A DNA stretch of 64,000 bases from NCBI GenBank assembly GCA_002270565.1, contig NQMI01000062.1:152014-216013 (forward strand), written 5' to 3'. The notes beneath the pieces are model-generated. The model was not told the DNA's origin, made no database searches, and saw only the letters and a list, made by a program, of their open reading frames with translations. Origin of the DNA: Stenocarpella maydis. Taxonomy: Eukaryota; Ascomycota; Sordariomycetes; Diaporthales; Diaporthaceae. The position numbers and the translations under genes were made by a program. Positions 49,141-60,904 of the stretch are shown piece by piece. How positions within the stretch are numbered: the stretch's first letter is position 1; each line of letters begins with the position of its first letter.

Positions 49141-49605
49141 TATAATAATTAAAGGGTTTCCAAATATATTAAACCTAAAAGATTAAAGGTTTATATTCAG
49201 AATATATTATTAGGTAGTTATTAAGTAATAATATTAACTAATAATAATTACTAGCTATAAGGCTATCTAATACTAGGATTAAATACTTAGATTAACAACT
49301 AAAAAGTCTATTCCATAAAAGCTATCTACTATAGTGATAATTATATTATATATATATGTTCTAACTCTTTAGTGGCTTGCAGGCTTGCATACCGAGCTAT
49401 TAAGCCATTACACGAGGCTCGATACTTCATCCTTCAAGCAAGCTCGCATAGCTCACAATCAAGCGTTGCGAGCCAGACCCTAACCCTTGATAGGGGCTAG
49501 TCGTTACTAACCCATCAGGTCTTTTGGCTAGCTTAGAGATTACCCTGCCGAGGTCAGGGGTGTTTTCTACAGTAGTCAGCCGCCGATGCGTGTTGGCTCA
49601 TAACA
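49141..49605 (-). repeat. Gypsy 5' LTR (right)
   Basis: Same length as the left LTR. Its U5 half (49,141-49,370) is strongly RIP-mutated, including the terminal TG now TA. Its U3 half (49,375-49,605) keeps many C and G bases and the intact CATAACA end. The mutation load is thus uneven within one LTR. Confidence 0.88.
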
Positions 49606-50799
49606 ATCAGCCCATTCTAAATCATTCTTATTAGAGGTAGGTTATATAGGGTACCATCCAGATAGACTAAGCAAGCTATAAGCTCTATATCTAGTTATTA
49701 TAGAAAGTTACCTACTTCTTGTATATATCTTATTCCTAATAGAATATATCATATAGGGTAGGTATTAGCTATTATAGCTTATATGGTTTATAGGGGTTCA
49801 TTATATAATTAAACTCGCGTCTACAGTTCTCATATTTCAACTCTCTCCTAAGCTTATAAAGGTTATATATCTTATAGTATATTATATAAAGAGGTATATA
49901 TTAGGGTTTAGTTTTATAGTAGATTAGGGGCAGATTATATAATAACTATATATTTATATTAAAGTATAACTAGAATTTATTTATTAATAGCTACCCCTAG
50001 AGTAGGATTTCCTTACTTATTAATTATATCTATTAGCTTATTCCTAAAGATATATAGGACTTAATTAAGTTAATAAAAAGTCTACCCTTTAAATACTAAG
50101 ATAATTATTATAAGGAGTATCCTTATTTAGAGCTTTATTTAGATAATCTCTACTATAACTTATATAAAATATATAGTAAGTTATATAAAAGATAGGGGTG
50201 CTTTTAGATTAATTTCCTCATTATTCTAGAATTAGGGATTAGTAAATTATTACTATTTTTTAATATTAATTATACTTCCTTTTACTATCTCTTCATATAT
50301 TTAAAGGGATTGGGTTTAGCTAGAAGGGCTGGAATTGCTGGAAGGGCCTTCCTTAGGATTATTTAAGGCAGATAATATAGTAGTATATCCTCTTATTAAT
50401 TCATATAGGATATTATTAGTTTATATAAATCATTACTTATTATATAGTAGCATATACTCTATTTGTTCTAATTATATATGCCTCTACCTCTTATTACCTC
50501 TTAATCTTTATTAGGTATAGTAGATATAGTTTATATAAGAAGAAATAGACTTTATCTTCTAGATAATCCTTTATCTCTTGCTATATTATAGCTTAATTAG
50601 AATAACTTCTTGGCTCTTAGTATGAGCATATAAATCTAATTACTTCTATAGTTTAATCTTTATTCTATAGCAGCGTTTAGGGAATTATATAAGTACTTAT
50701 CTCTTTACTCTTGCTAATCTATAATCACGTTAAGCAATTACTAATTAGTATTAAATAGCCTTTACTATATAGCTGTTCTATATATATATATAGTGTTCA
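49606..50799. other. AT-rich repeat DNA right of the Gypsy element
   Basis: No gene can be read. The composition is RIP-like but a little richer in G and C than the block at 51-54 kb. It does not continue the Fot-like transposase interrupted at 40,487, which argues against a simple single insertion there. Confidence 0.55.
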
Positions 50800-51600
50800 T
50801 TCAATTGGGTTCTATAATTTGATGATGATTCTTCTAACTCTTCTGAAATACGGAGGGACTGTACAATATACAATCTTATTCAGATTATGCGGTACCCAGT
50901 AAGATTAGTCATCCCACCCAGATCAGGTGACCTCATGCAATCAGTCACAATGCTATTCCAACAAGTGCAGATATATATATAACTAATATATTACTATTTT
51001 ATACTAATTATAAATTTAATCTAGAAGCTTATAGATACCTTATTAAAGAAACTAAAGTACCTAAGGCTATGGATTTTATATAGAATACTAAGACAATTTA
51101 AAAATAATCTTATTTAGACTTATAATTTATATAAAAATAAAAAATAAAATGAGTAAACTAAAAAAGGTTAAAGGTATTAACCTTTAGGAAAGGAGATATA
51201 GTTTATTTATTTTGTAAAAAGATTAATTAAGTTTAAAGGCTTAGTAATAAATTTAATTTTAAAAACCTTAGACTATTTTCAGTCAAGAAATAGATATTAG
51301 AAGATAACTATAAACTTATATTACTTAAAGCAATAAGAATTTATTTAATTTTCTATATCTTTATATTTAAACTAGCACCTAAATTAGTAAAACTAGTAGT
51401 AAAAGTAAAACTTAATAATAAATTAGAATATAAAATACAGGACATCCTTCATTATCAAATATATAGTAATATAATAAAATACTTAATTAAATACAAAGAA
51501 TATAATAATAAGGATGACTTATGGGAACCGATTAAGAATTTAGTAAATTATTTAAGGGTATTTTAGATATACTACTAGATAACTAATTACAAAAATCCCT
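50800..51600 (+). mobile_element. plus-strand chromodomain retrotransposon relic
   Basis: Bases 51,426-51,570 read in one open frame as a chromodomain: EYKIQDIL, then IIKYLIKYKEYNNKDDLWEPIKNLVNYL. This matches the YLVKWKGY...DTWEP pattern found at the integrase C-terminus of chromoviral Gypsy elements. The preceding frame (51,130-51,420) holds stop-broken integrase tail. A less AT-rich stretch at 50,800-50,985 may be LTR or unrelated sequence. The orientation is opposite to the other Gypsy copies here. Confidence 0.7.
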
Positions 51601-53954
51601 TTTACCATTAAATATTACTAAATATTAATTAATAACTCTAAAGAAATTATTAGCCTAAAGAAAAAATCTAGATTAAAAGCTTCTAAGATTACTTAATTTA
51701 CTACCAAATAAGCTTCTTCTTTTATATATTTCTTCTTTAAATCCTTTAATAAGTAAAGATTCTCATATAATATTTGCTAACTTTACTTTATTATTTATAA
51801 TATTGCTATTTGAAGGTACTCAATTTAGTAAGGTGCTTGCTTATCTTATATTACTTCTCTAATAAAGCATATCCTTAGCTTCCTTTCCTTAGTATTCTAA
51901 ATATCTCTTCTTTAGAATTCAATCTTAAACTAAAAGAACTAGAGTTAAAAAGGTTAGAAATAAATAAATAGAATACTTTTTAATATTTTTAAGACCTATA
52001 TATAAATTAATTTACTATATAACTTAAAACATTCCTTTATAAATTAACTAAAATGAATAATATAAAAAGGCTATATTTTTTAAACTAATAATATATTCAT
52101 ATTAATTACATAGCTATTATAAACCTTTTTAATCTAAATTATATAAATACTTTAAAATAGTTATATAGCATTTAATATTAATAATATAGTTATTTAGCTA
52201 AGACTATTTTGATTTAATTAAGCTTATATAGCTATAAGTTAAAATAAGGGTTATATTAAAGCTTAAGGACTATAATATAAAGAGTAAGTACTCATTATTA
52301 GCTAAAATTAATGTATTAGTAATTACTTTAAAATATTATAAAGGCTATTTTAGGTAAATTTAAGATTTCAAAAATAAAACATTATGAATTAGAAAGATAT
52401 CTTTAAAGAAAAAAACGAAGTTATAAAGGTTTTTAAAGGAAATATTTATTAAATAATAAAAACTTATAAGCTTAAAGAGTTATATATGGTTTAGCTAATT
52501 ATAAGCTATAGTTAAATATAATATAATTTTAAAATAATAATTAAAGGCTATAATACTCTTATATTTTAAAATTAAACATTTTAATAATTCAAATTTATAC
52601 TTTATTTATACTTTTATAAATTAACTATATATAATATTATATAACAGAAGGCTTATTAATTCAAATTAAATACTTATTTAAAAATCAATATTAATAAATT
52701 TATTATTAATATTTTTGTAATTATTTAGTTTTAAATAATATAAATAGGTTAAATTTATATATTTAATTTTTAGTCAAATATAATAACTATATTATTTCAT
52801 TTTTAATACTTCAATATATAAGTTCATCAAATATTATAAATGATATGAAAATATATATTAATATTAAAGAAAATAATTAAATATAAACTAAAGTATAAGT
52901 AATATTAAACCTTAAAACTTATAATATAATTAATAAATATATATTATTAATTAGAAATAATATACTTATTAATATATTAAAAGCTATAAAGGATATTTAA
53001 AATAAATTTAATAGTTATAAAATTTAAGTTACATTTCAATAGTATTATAATATTCTTTAAAAGCAATATATAAGTTATAAAGATTTTTAAAATATATTTA
53101 TTAAATAATAAAGGTTTTAAGTTTAAGAAATATATAACTTTCTTAATAAATAAATATAAATTAAGATTAAAATTAAATATATATTTATATATTTATAAAT
53201 TTATATATTTATATATTTATAAATTTATCTATATATATATTTATATAAACTTTTATTATAATTATATTATAATAAGGATTTTAATAATCTTTATATTAAA
53301 AAGGAGCTAATAATAATTATATTCTTATATATTTTGACTTTTATCTAATTTAATAATATATATATTATTAAATTGTTTTTTAGAGAATATAATAGCTATT
53401 CTTTTAGAATAATAAAAAAGAATAAAAAAAGAAAGTTTTAATATTAGTAGCAGTTAAATCTTAAACCTAAAGGCAGTAAAGGCATCTTCCTCTTACTTAT
53501 TTTCTTTACTTGCTTGCTTTAGTAAACTGCCTTTACTATAGATAGACAGGCAGGTAAGTGAATGTTATTAATAAGCTGCCTACCCTATACTTAAAGCTAA
53601 AGAAATAAGAATTAGTTAGTTAGAGGGCTTATAAACTAAACTTCTTGCTAAGTATTAGTATTTAGTATAGAAATATATAGAATTTCTTAATATTTAATCC
53701 TTTTATTTTATTTATTTATTTCTTTATTACGGCTTTTATTATAGTATAGGTAGGTTTATTTAATAAAGATAATTTTCTATTTTATTTTAATATATTTAGA
53801 TTCCTAGAAAAGTGATTTAATATTTTTTATTTATTTTCTTTTCTTGCCTAGGATATATTGTTATTTTAAGAGAATGGTATAGAAACTTTATTAATTTAGT
53901 ATTATTTAATAAAATCAGTATTAATTCTATTAATTAAGCTTAAAGAGTAGGTTT
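51601..53954. other. extremely AT-rich, RIP-decayed DNA
   Basis: Nearly all A and T with no readable frame longer than a few dozen codons. A moderately mixed patch at 53,450-53,650 includes a short inverted pair of GGCAGTAAAGGCA/TGCCTTTAC type. The element class cannot be decided by reading. Confidence 0.6.
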
Positions 53955-54081
53955 ATAATCCTAACCCTAGTCTCTGCTAATTTTATTATCTAGTGCCTAT
54001 TACGTTGCATTATAATACTAGATTCTGATTGCCTAGGTTATTAAAATGGGTTCCTGGGTGCTGTTATGTTGGTTTATAATA
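53955..54081 (-). repeat. LTR fragment of the Gypsy family (U3 end)
   Basis: About 127 bp match the last part, on this strand, of the LTR at 60,905-61,382. They include the CCTAACCCT block, AAAATGGGT and a terminal GGTTTATAATA for GGCTCATAACA. It is RIP-altered and has no partner nearby. Confidence 0.7.
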
Positions 54082-55345
54082 TGCTTCTTTATGCTAAATA
54101 GTTCAAATTAAACCTAAGGAGGAAGGTATTCCTCTGAGGGCCTTTGCTATTTGAGAGCCGCTATATAGTAGCTAGGAGGCCCGGGTTCCCTATTGAACCC
54201 CCGGGAAGGGGTCCTAGGGGCTAAAGGGCCCTATCGTTACGTTGTACCCTGACAGTAAGCTTGTGGTTTCAACTAGCCACCAGTATAACAAAAACGCACA
54301 CATCAACGGCATTTTTTTACACTCTTCTTTCGATCTCACCCACCCAAGACCGTCAATCAGGTCCCTTGACCATCTGTGCCGCCCACTGCCACTCTTCCTC
54401 AACGTTACTTGAATCAACGATTAGTTTGGGTCAACGAAAGACGAAAGCGGAGCTTGGTACCCACATTTATACAGGGCCTCGTCAGTATCCTGTACCCATT
54501 GCCTAATAAAGTATGCTTGTCATCCCACACCAATAATCTATCACTAATCACTACAACGATGGACATCGCTGTATCGGGCTACTCTGATATTCGTCCAGAA
54601 TAGTCCATGAACGGGATCTTGACACACACACGCCAGACAGTTTAAAAAATTAGACAAATGATAGGCCAGTTAATGCTTGTATACTGATTGGCTGGTGTAA
54701 ATACCAAGAAAAACCCCTAGTCTGGGGGAGAACCGTAACCCGAAGAGTCGAGCGGGCCTAGGAAGGGGGCCCTCTCTTTAGGTATACGGAGGGCCCTCTG
54801 TTTGTACATATAGAGGTCCCTCCCTCGGGGCCCTCTTGGGTGGCGTGGAGAGGGTTTCGCCGGAGGAGCGAGTGGAGCGAGTAACAGATGCGAACCCCTT
54901 CCACGCCTATTTAATCCGTAATACATAGTTAAACTTGGACGAATAGCTCCCGGGGCCCCGGCAGGAGCTTCCACATTGTATTTCCCCAGGTATCACTTAA
55001 AGGCGAGAAATAGAGTCATCTACTACCCAAAGCTACCTGGGTATGCTGGTGAGCAACACGAAACACTAGTGCGGCCGGGCGGCCCTGAGCAACTTGGATC
55101 CATAGCCTGCGCTAGCTACGGGCATGAGAAGCCTCAGGGGTACTTTACCGAGCGCAACTGAGTTGAACTGAAGCAAAGGAGCCTAGTTGGCCACTGGACG
55201 TAATTGCCTCCACCTGCTAAGCCGGACGCCAAAAGTCCCTGTATTCGGGTAGAATTCTCGTTAGAAGCTGGCTATCGTGACCTCACTGACTTCAATCCAG
55301 GAGTGGTGAATCCGGCTAGAACAGGGAAGCCTTCATTCAGAATGT
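54082..55345. other. left part of the second island, GC-rich repeat plus unique DNA
   Basis: Bases 54,150-54,230 and 54,720-54,960 are GC-rich with several GGGCCCTC blocks and a CCCGGGTTC/GAACCCCCGGG hairpin near 54,180-54,206. They resemble the foldback repeats at 34.8-35.4 kb. The rest is ordinary non-coding sequence. Two 60-86 codon frames lack any feature. Confidence 0.5.
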
Positions 55346-56660
55346 ATGTCCCATGGAAATCCAACGTCCCTCCCCAAGCTCGAGATGAGCCATGTCCACT
55401 GTGGTCTGGCCGTGGCAAAGCTAACCTGTCAACACCGACCAGAGGTGCAAAACTTTGCGGATGAAGAGACCTACTCAGAGACCTATCCTGAGGGCGGCAA
55501 AGATGCCTGGCTCCTGGTGGCCGGTGCGCGGTGCGCCTTGATTCCATTCATGGGAGTTCTGAACACGCTTGCTGTCCTACAGGCGTGGGTTTCGGAACAT
55601 GAGCACGATGGATTCTCGGAGTCCACTATTGCCTGGGTCTTCAGCACCTGTGCGTTCTTTTGAGACTTTTGAGGTGCTCAAGTTGGTCTGTGATTTTATT
55701 TATCGGCAGGTGAATTCCTTTTAGCAAAAGCTGATTCGCTGGTCCCAGGTCCAATATTTGATGCTCATGATGTCTGGCTCCACGTGGTGCCCGGATGCGT
55801 TGGTATTGTAGCCGCAACTATGTTGCTGAGCGTGTGCAAAGGTGCTAATGTCCTCTTCATAAAAACCCTCAACCCACATTGCTTACCTAAAGCTTGAAAG
55901 CCAATTCACTCTGGAATGTTACCAATTTCTGCTCACCTTTGGGGTCCTCTAAAGTTATTCAGCCTCACTCCTCTTCAACACCAGCATCGACGCTGTAGGG
56001 CACTGGTTCTCCAAGAAACGCGCATTAGCAACCGGTGTAGCATGCACCGCAGGTGTTGTCGGCGGCGTTGTCTTCCCCGCCATCATCATCTTGATGGCGC
56101 CACACGTCGGGTTCCCCTGGGCCATTAGGATTGTCGGGTTCATCTGTGCCGCGGCGTCGTTGGGCGCCTGCCCATTCCTGAAGAAGCGCCTCTCACCAAA
56201 CAAAAAAGCCGGTGCCGCCATCGACCTCAAGGCGATGGCCGACCCCAAGTTCGTTCGGAGTCACCGCGCTGGCGGTCTTTCTCATCGAATTCGCCGTTTT
56301 CATCCCCTATACATAGACCGGTTTGGCCCAATGAATGTTATGTGCATCACTGCGCTCGTGTGTGGCACCTTCATCTACGGCAGCCGCGGCGCAACCATTG
56401 TGTTTGCCATTCTCTTCGACTTCTGGCCTGGGGCTGGCATCAGCCTCACGCCGATCTGTGTTGGTCAAGCATGCAGAACTGAGGACTATGGCAACAGGAA
56501 CGGGACCGCGTTCTTCCTTGCCAGCTGCTGCACATTGGTGGGTGTGCCGTTGGCTGGTGTCACTGTGCAGTGGTGTGATGGCGCTTATTACGGACTGATT
56601 GTTCTTGCTGGTGGCTTGTATTTCTTGTCGATGTGTGCCTTTTTTGTTTTGTTGCAATAG
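55346..56660 (+). pseudogene. broken monocarboxylate-type MFS transporter
   Basis: The frames read a fungal monocarboxylate-permease-like major facilitator in pieces: YPEGGKDAWLLVAGA...ALIPFMGVLNTLAVLQAWVS, GPIFDAHDVWLHVVPGCVGIV, NTSIDAVGHWFSKKRALATGVACTAGVVGG, NKKAGAAIDLKAMADPKF, and DRFGPMNVMC through CRTEDYGNRNGT. It is damaged by in-frame stops at 55,661, 55,670 and 55,950 and a frameshift near 56,250-56,262. An internal loss at about 56,315 joins span 7 (VFLIEFAVFIPYT) directly to DRFG, omitting some 60-70 residues. The protein would have moved a monocarboxylate-like solute. It is tail to tail with the dioxygenase gene, and the pair may once have worked together. The damage is not RIP-like, since GC content stays normal. 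Confidence 0.85.
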
Positions 56661-57020
56661 GTCTTTGTGACGGCCGGACTCTGAGAATACTTTTCTAGAT
56701 AGAGGCTGGGCCATCCAAAGCGTCGTCAGGTTGCATCACGGTCCACAACAAGACATAGCTAAAGATTAGAGTGTGTAGGACAGCTTTCGCGGCCTATAGA
56801 CACTCGAGTAATACTGCGCGTTAGCCTTAGCTACATCTATAAGTATTCTTCACAGCAGATACAATAAACTAATAAAAAGAATAATCGGCATGTACGAGCT
56901 TATTCAATTGACCTGCCAATTTCATGCGACCTGCAGTATCCTTCATCAAGTATTGTATCATTCAAGGCATATTGTATGCTACTCAATGAGCAATATTTGC
57001 CAACGCTTCGCAAACAACCC

Positions 57021-58306
57021 CTACGCCGGTCCATCAACCTGCAGTTCATCTGAGCCCAGTTGTCCCAGCGCCTCCCGCCGGGTCGGTGCGCTTGGATCAA
57101 AGTACGGCTTCTCTGCGAGCGAGGTCACACGAGTACCGTGGCGTGGGTGCTTGCCGGCATAGTCCCAGCTTGCGTTATGAATCGTGATTCTGTATCGACC
57201 ATTAGTATGAATTACTCCATACACGCTGGAGGCGATGGGGCTGGAGATGACCACATGCCTGTTGTCCCAGATGGCGCTCGTGTTGGGCGTCCACTTGAAC
57301 CGAACTTGGATATCGACGTTCTTCTCATACACATCGAACAGGTAGTTCAGAATGACATCGCTCTCGGCCTTGTCGAGGCCAACGATCCTCCGCGTCATAG
57401 CCCTGTTCACGAACAGAGACTTCCAGCCAGTGGCCGGGTGTACCCTCACCAATGGGTGAATCCGCTCAATGTACTTGGGTCCCTCCTCGGGGTGCTGCCG
57501 TTCAAGGTAGGGGTGCGCCGAGGTATACACTGCCTGTTTGCCGTCGATAATCTTGCGGAAGTCCGGGGACAGCTTCTCGTAGGCAGAGTACCCGCTTGCC
57601 CAAAGGGTGTCGCCGCCAACGGGAGGGGCGGCGTCGATATGCAGGTGCGTGTATCCGGCCGGCTGCAGCTCGTGGACCAGGTCCGTGTGCCAGCGAGACG
57701 CACCACCTGGGTTCCTGAAGTTGGCGGCTCTCTCTGTGGCCATCAGATCGGGCCAGATGACAGACACCCCGGGCAGGCCAGGCACTTGAGGGACTTGTGG
57801 CTGTAGAGGCTTGTTAACGAATTCTACCCAGGCTGAGGTCACCAAGATCTCACGGGACCTACGTGAACCTCAACCTCTCCGAACCATGCTCCAAGTGACA
57901 ATTGCTGTTGTGGAGATAAATCTTGGTCTCTGAAAAAAACGACACTTCTCTCGGCGATCAGAAGTGCAAGTTCATCCTTCTGCTTGTCAGTGAGGTCCTT
58001 GAGCTGGAGACCTTCTATCTCAGTGCCGATGTAGGCAGTCAGGTCAGTGACCTTGGTAGCTGCTGCGAAGAGGGACTTCTTCTCCTTGTCGGCCCTGGCA
58101 CCGGGGTCGTTATGCACCCTCTCCTTGCTCCGGATCTTGTACACGTCATCCAGATACAGAGGCCGTGAAGGGCGGTAAGGGTAACCATTGCTCAGGTCCA
58201 CGTTCGCTTTCTTCAAACGGGCAGCTGTAGACTCGGGCAAACCCAGAGTGTCTTTTCTCGGCTCGGCAACGTCAACTATCTCAGGGATGATGGGTGCGGG
58301 CGCCAT
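57021..58306 (-). CDS. TauD/TfdA-type 2-oxoglutarate-dependent dioxygenase
   Basis: The family hydroxylates small sulfonates or related acids using Fe(II) and 2-oxoglutarate, releasing sulfite from taurine-like substrates. Three exons (58306-57863, 57800-57259, 57189-57021) give 384 residues, normal for fungal members. The HxD iron ligands are in SRWHTDLVHE, following PGVSVIWPD. The distal segment reads WDNRITIHNASWDY and RHGTRVTSLAEKPYF, holding the candidate third His and the 2-oxoglutarate-binding Arg. WDNRITIHN forms only if the 69-nt segment 57,258-57,190 is removed as an intron with a GC donor, a TACTAAT branch site and a CAG acceptor. Left in, it would add 23 residues in frame. There is no signal peptide. 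The substrate is inferred from family only. Confidence 0.88.
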
Positions 58307-59784
58307 GTTGGGTTGTATGCTATTTTTCAGGACTGGGTTTCAGAGAGACTGCAGTGGTATGGGGAAAGATCATCAGCGCTCGTTGACTTAGCGGCAGATA
58401 TATATTCACGATACCGGGCCTTTCTGGGTGCATGTTCGTGATATCATCACAAATAACGTGAACCGGTGTATTTCTAAGCACCATGTCTCAAGGAAATATT
58501 GAAGCTCCGCACAGGATGACTCGTAGTGCCCCCCAGTGCTGCGGAGATAGGTGCCGAGCTGCAGGTGTTGTTGGATACAGCGATGTTGCAGCAGGAGGCA
58601 CGCCGAACCTGCAAATCACAAGAGATATTGGCCCTCCACCCAAACACGTCTAAAGCACGCCATACCCGCATGTGCTGCGATCATGCCGCAATAGGATCGC
58701 AAACCACAGCTTACACGCGGATGGCTCAACTTGATATCTGCGGGGTCGTCGTGTTGCGTCCAACAGCAGCGCAGCAGGGGGGCATTGCGTGATACAAGTT
58801 GGCCATTGTGCCATGCTGTAAGGAGGTTTTGAAGACACGCCATAGGCTGATACGGTAACGGGACTGAACGTCAACTCCATCGGATTCTGATGCAACTTCA
58901 AATCAGATGTTTCCAAGATAAACCGAGACCGCGGCACGGAACCTGGTGCATCTCGTTTGCTGCTGGTCCGCCACGTCGCCAGAAGACGGTTGAACTCTGG
59001 GAGCACACCACTCCTACTGACAACTTGTGTCATGATCTCGGCCGGCCCAGATTCCGCGGGACTTTGTCGACTAGAGTTTTTTGGTAGGCTCTGCTTTCAG
59101 AGTGAAATTGACGTCGGCCGTTGTGGTAACCTAGGGTTTAGAGGTATTTTCCTAGCTGTAGGCTAAGTAAGCAGCTCCAGCACAACGGCCAAGGATTGAG
59201 CGTAGCAAGATAGTCAACCCCTGAAAGGGCAACGATGAGGATGAGCCTTTAAGTGTAAGGTATTAAATGGGTGTCCAGCATTAAGGGCACCAAGGGCGCT
59301 AAGGGCACTCCTCACCTCCTTCCTTACCATCAATATTAATAATATCATCCCCAAGGTATATATAGCATATCAAGAGGTATATTGATTAAACAACCTACGC
59401 ACTCGTGTAAAATCCGACCGATCTATATATAAGAAATTCTCACTTTATACGATAAGTAGAGAAAGCTCCGCTCGTTGTTACCCTTCCGCTTCGCTTCAGG
59501 GCAACTTCATCGCTACGCTGAATAATCGTCATTAAAGCCTAAAGCTTTCTGAGCCTCCTTGCCAGGGTGGTCATGCTCTTGATTGCGTGCTATGTTGGTG
59601 CCCATCAGATACCAATTGGCACAGTGAGCTACTTACACCGACATTTTCGGCAGCTAAAGGAACTCGTCTCAGAAATCTACCTCTTTCGTGGGGGTTTTTT
59701 TTGGCTAAGGTTCGTGTATGTACTCTGATAACACGGAGATTACCTACTTGTAACGGCTCTGGCTGTGCCCTGATTACCGCTAAC
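58307..59784. other. promoter and unique sequence right of the dioxygenase gene
   Basis: This holds the dioxygenase upstream region and then sequence with no coding signal. The overlapping 60-127 codon frames at 58,474-59,166 on both strands show no domains. Composition shifts toward A/T after about 59,330. Confidence 0.55.
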
Positions 59785-60904
59785 ATCGTCGCCCCGGCTT
59801 CCGGCCGGGCCCCCCTTCCGGCCGCCCCACAACCGCATACGCGTATGAACGCATCTATACCCACGCTCTAGGAAAACTTAAATATCTTAATAAGAGATTC
59901 TTTTCTTCTTACCAAACTTTGTATGTATATCAATTTGACAATTATAAAGTAATACTTAGAAGCAGAAGTTTATGATGCCATTATTGCAATTAAGGATAGC
60001 ATATCTATTAGGCGGGCCTCCAAGACCTAGTATATCCCTCGCGCTATAGTATTGGATTGGCTCAATAGCAAATTAAGCTAGCAAGAGGCTGCCCTACCTT
60101 AGAGGCTTCTTTCTAACTATTAAGAGGATTCATTAGCTCTATTTGTAATAAATTAGAGTTATCTAGGGCTTGCCCTTGCTTAATATAATCTATAGGGTCT
60201 AGCAGCCCGCCTAGCCTTCCCAATTAAAGACCACCGTCCCCTTGGAAGGACTTAGCTTAGGGGCTTCCTTTCTTATTACTCGGAGCTCCAATTAAGGAAG
60301 AATTAGTATATTAAAGCCTTAACGATTTAAGTAACTAATAGGAAGAATATTAAGTCTTGGTTTAACCTCCTCTAGTTACCTATTATTGAGTTTATTAAAC
60401 CAGCTAATTATTGGAACGCTAATAAGGGGGGAATTATAGAGGCTTACTTAGAGTAAGCCCTTATCTTTAGCTATATAAAAGGAAGCCTAATTATTTAATT
60501 AGTCTATAATCTCTAAGCATCAACCTTCTTCTTAGAGTATATTAATGCCTAGAGGAGGGTATTAGTCCCATTAATTATTTTAAAGGGAAAAGTATATAGT
60601 AATAGTAGTTTCCTATAGCTATTGAAGATCTTGAGGGCTGGTAATTTATAGCTATAAAGAAGGGGTAGATAGAGGAAGAAATAGCTATTATGTGGCTAAG
60701 GAAGGTCTTTATCCCTTAGATAGCTCTAATTAACCCAAATGAGTGGCATTTATTAGTAATAGACAGCTACTATACTTATACTACTATAGATTTTATATAG
60801 GAATGCTTCTTATATAAAATCTATATAGTCTTCTTGCTGGCATATATAATATACGTTTTATAGCCTCTAGATGTAGCTATATTTAGCCTACTCAAGCAGG
60901 CATT
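59785..60904 (+). mobile_element. RIP-decayed Fot1/pogo-like transposon, 5' part
   Basis: A GC-rich terminal repeat (59,785-59,829, ACATCGTCGCCCCGGC...) follows TA. The plus strand from about 59,970 reads a pogo-type transposase with many stops. It has an N-terminal HTH (AIKDSISIRRASKTYSIPRAIVLDRL), a YINA*RRVLVPLIILKGK block equal to ECISA-GR-L-PLVIFKG, and IDSYYTYTTIDF with the catalytic Asp kept, then FLYKIYIVFLLAYIIYVL*PLDVAIFSLLKQAF. The Gypsy LTR at 60,905 cuts it off just after this block. Confidence 0.87.

Larger units (their letters stand above)
40488..49605 (-). mobile_element. RIP-decayed Ty3/Gypsy retrotransposon with two LTRs and an assembly gap
   Basis: Two LTRs of 465 bp each (40,488-40,952 and 49,141-49,605) bound an internal region coding on the minus strand. 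In element order, gag starts near 49,075 (MISNSKIITPICNLL), and a zinc knuckle is at 48,133-48,092. Reverse transcriptase carries YLDDILIF at 43,079-43,068. Integrase reads DFI.KLPLS, VVDRLSKYAYFIPYKEAS and a stop-damaged HPQTDGQ. Stops arise at Gln/Arg/Trp codons, as expected from RIP. The pol segment is present twice around the N gap. The chromodomain end seen in the element at 60.9 kb is missing. Outer flanks (CCTAT and ATCAG) do not match, so this may be a recombinant or chimeric copy. Confidence 0.9.

Noticed and set aside
40488..49605. Simple insertion of the Gypsy element into the left Fot-like element
   Set aside because: Flanking pentamers differ (CCTAT and ATCAG), and the sequence right of 49,605 does not continue the interrupted transposase.
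60787..60822. 12-bp palindromic arms (AGATTTTATATA) in the Fot-like element
   Set aside because: They lie in the coding sequence for DFI...FLYKIYI and appear in both copies; AT drift explains the symmetry.
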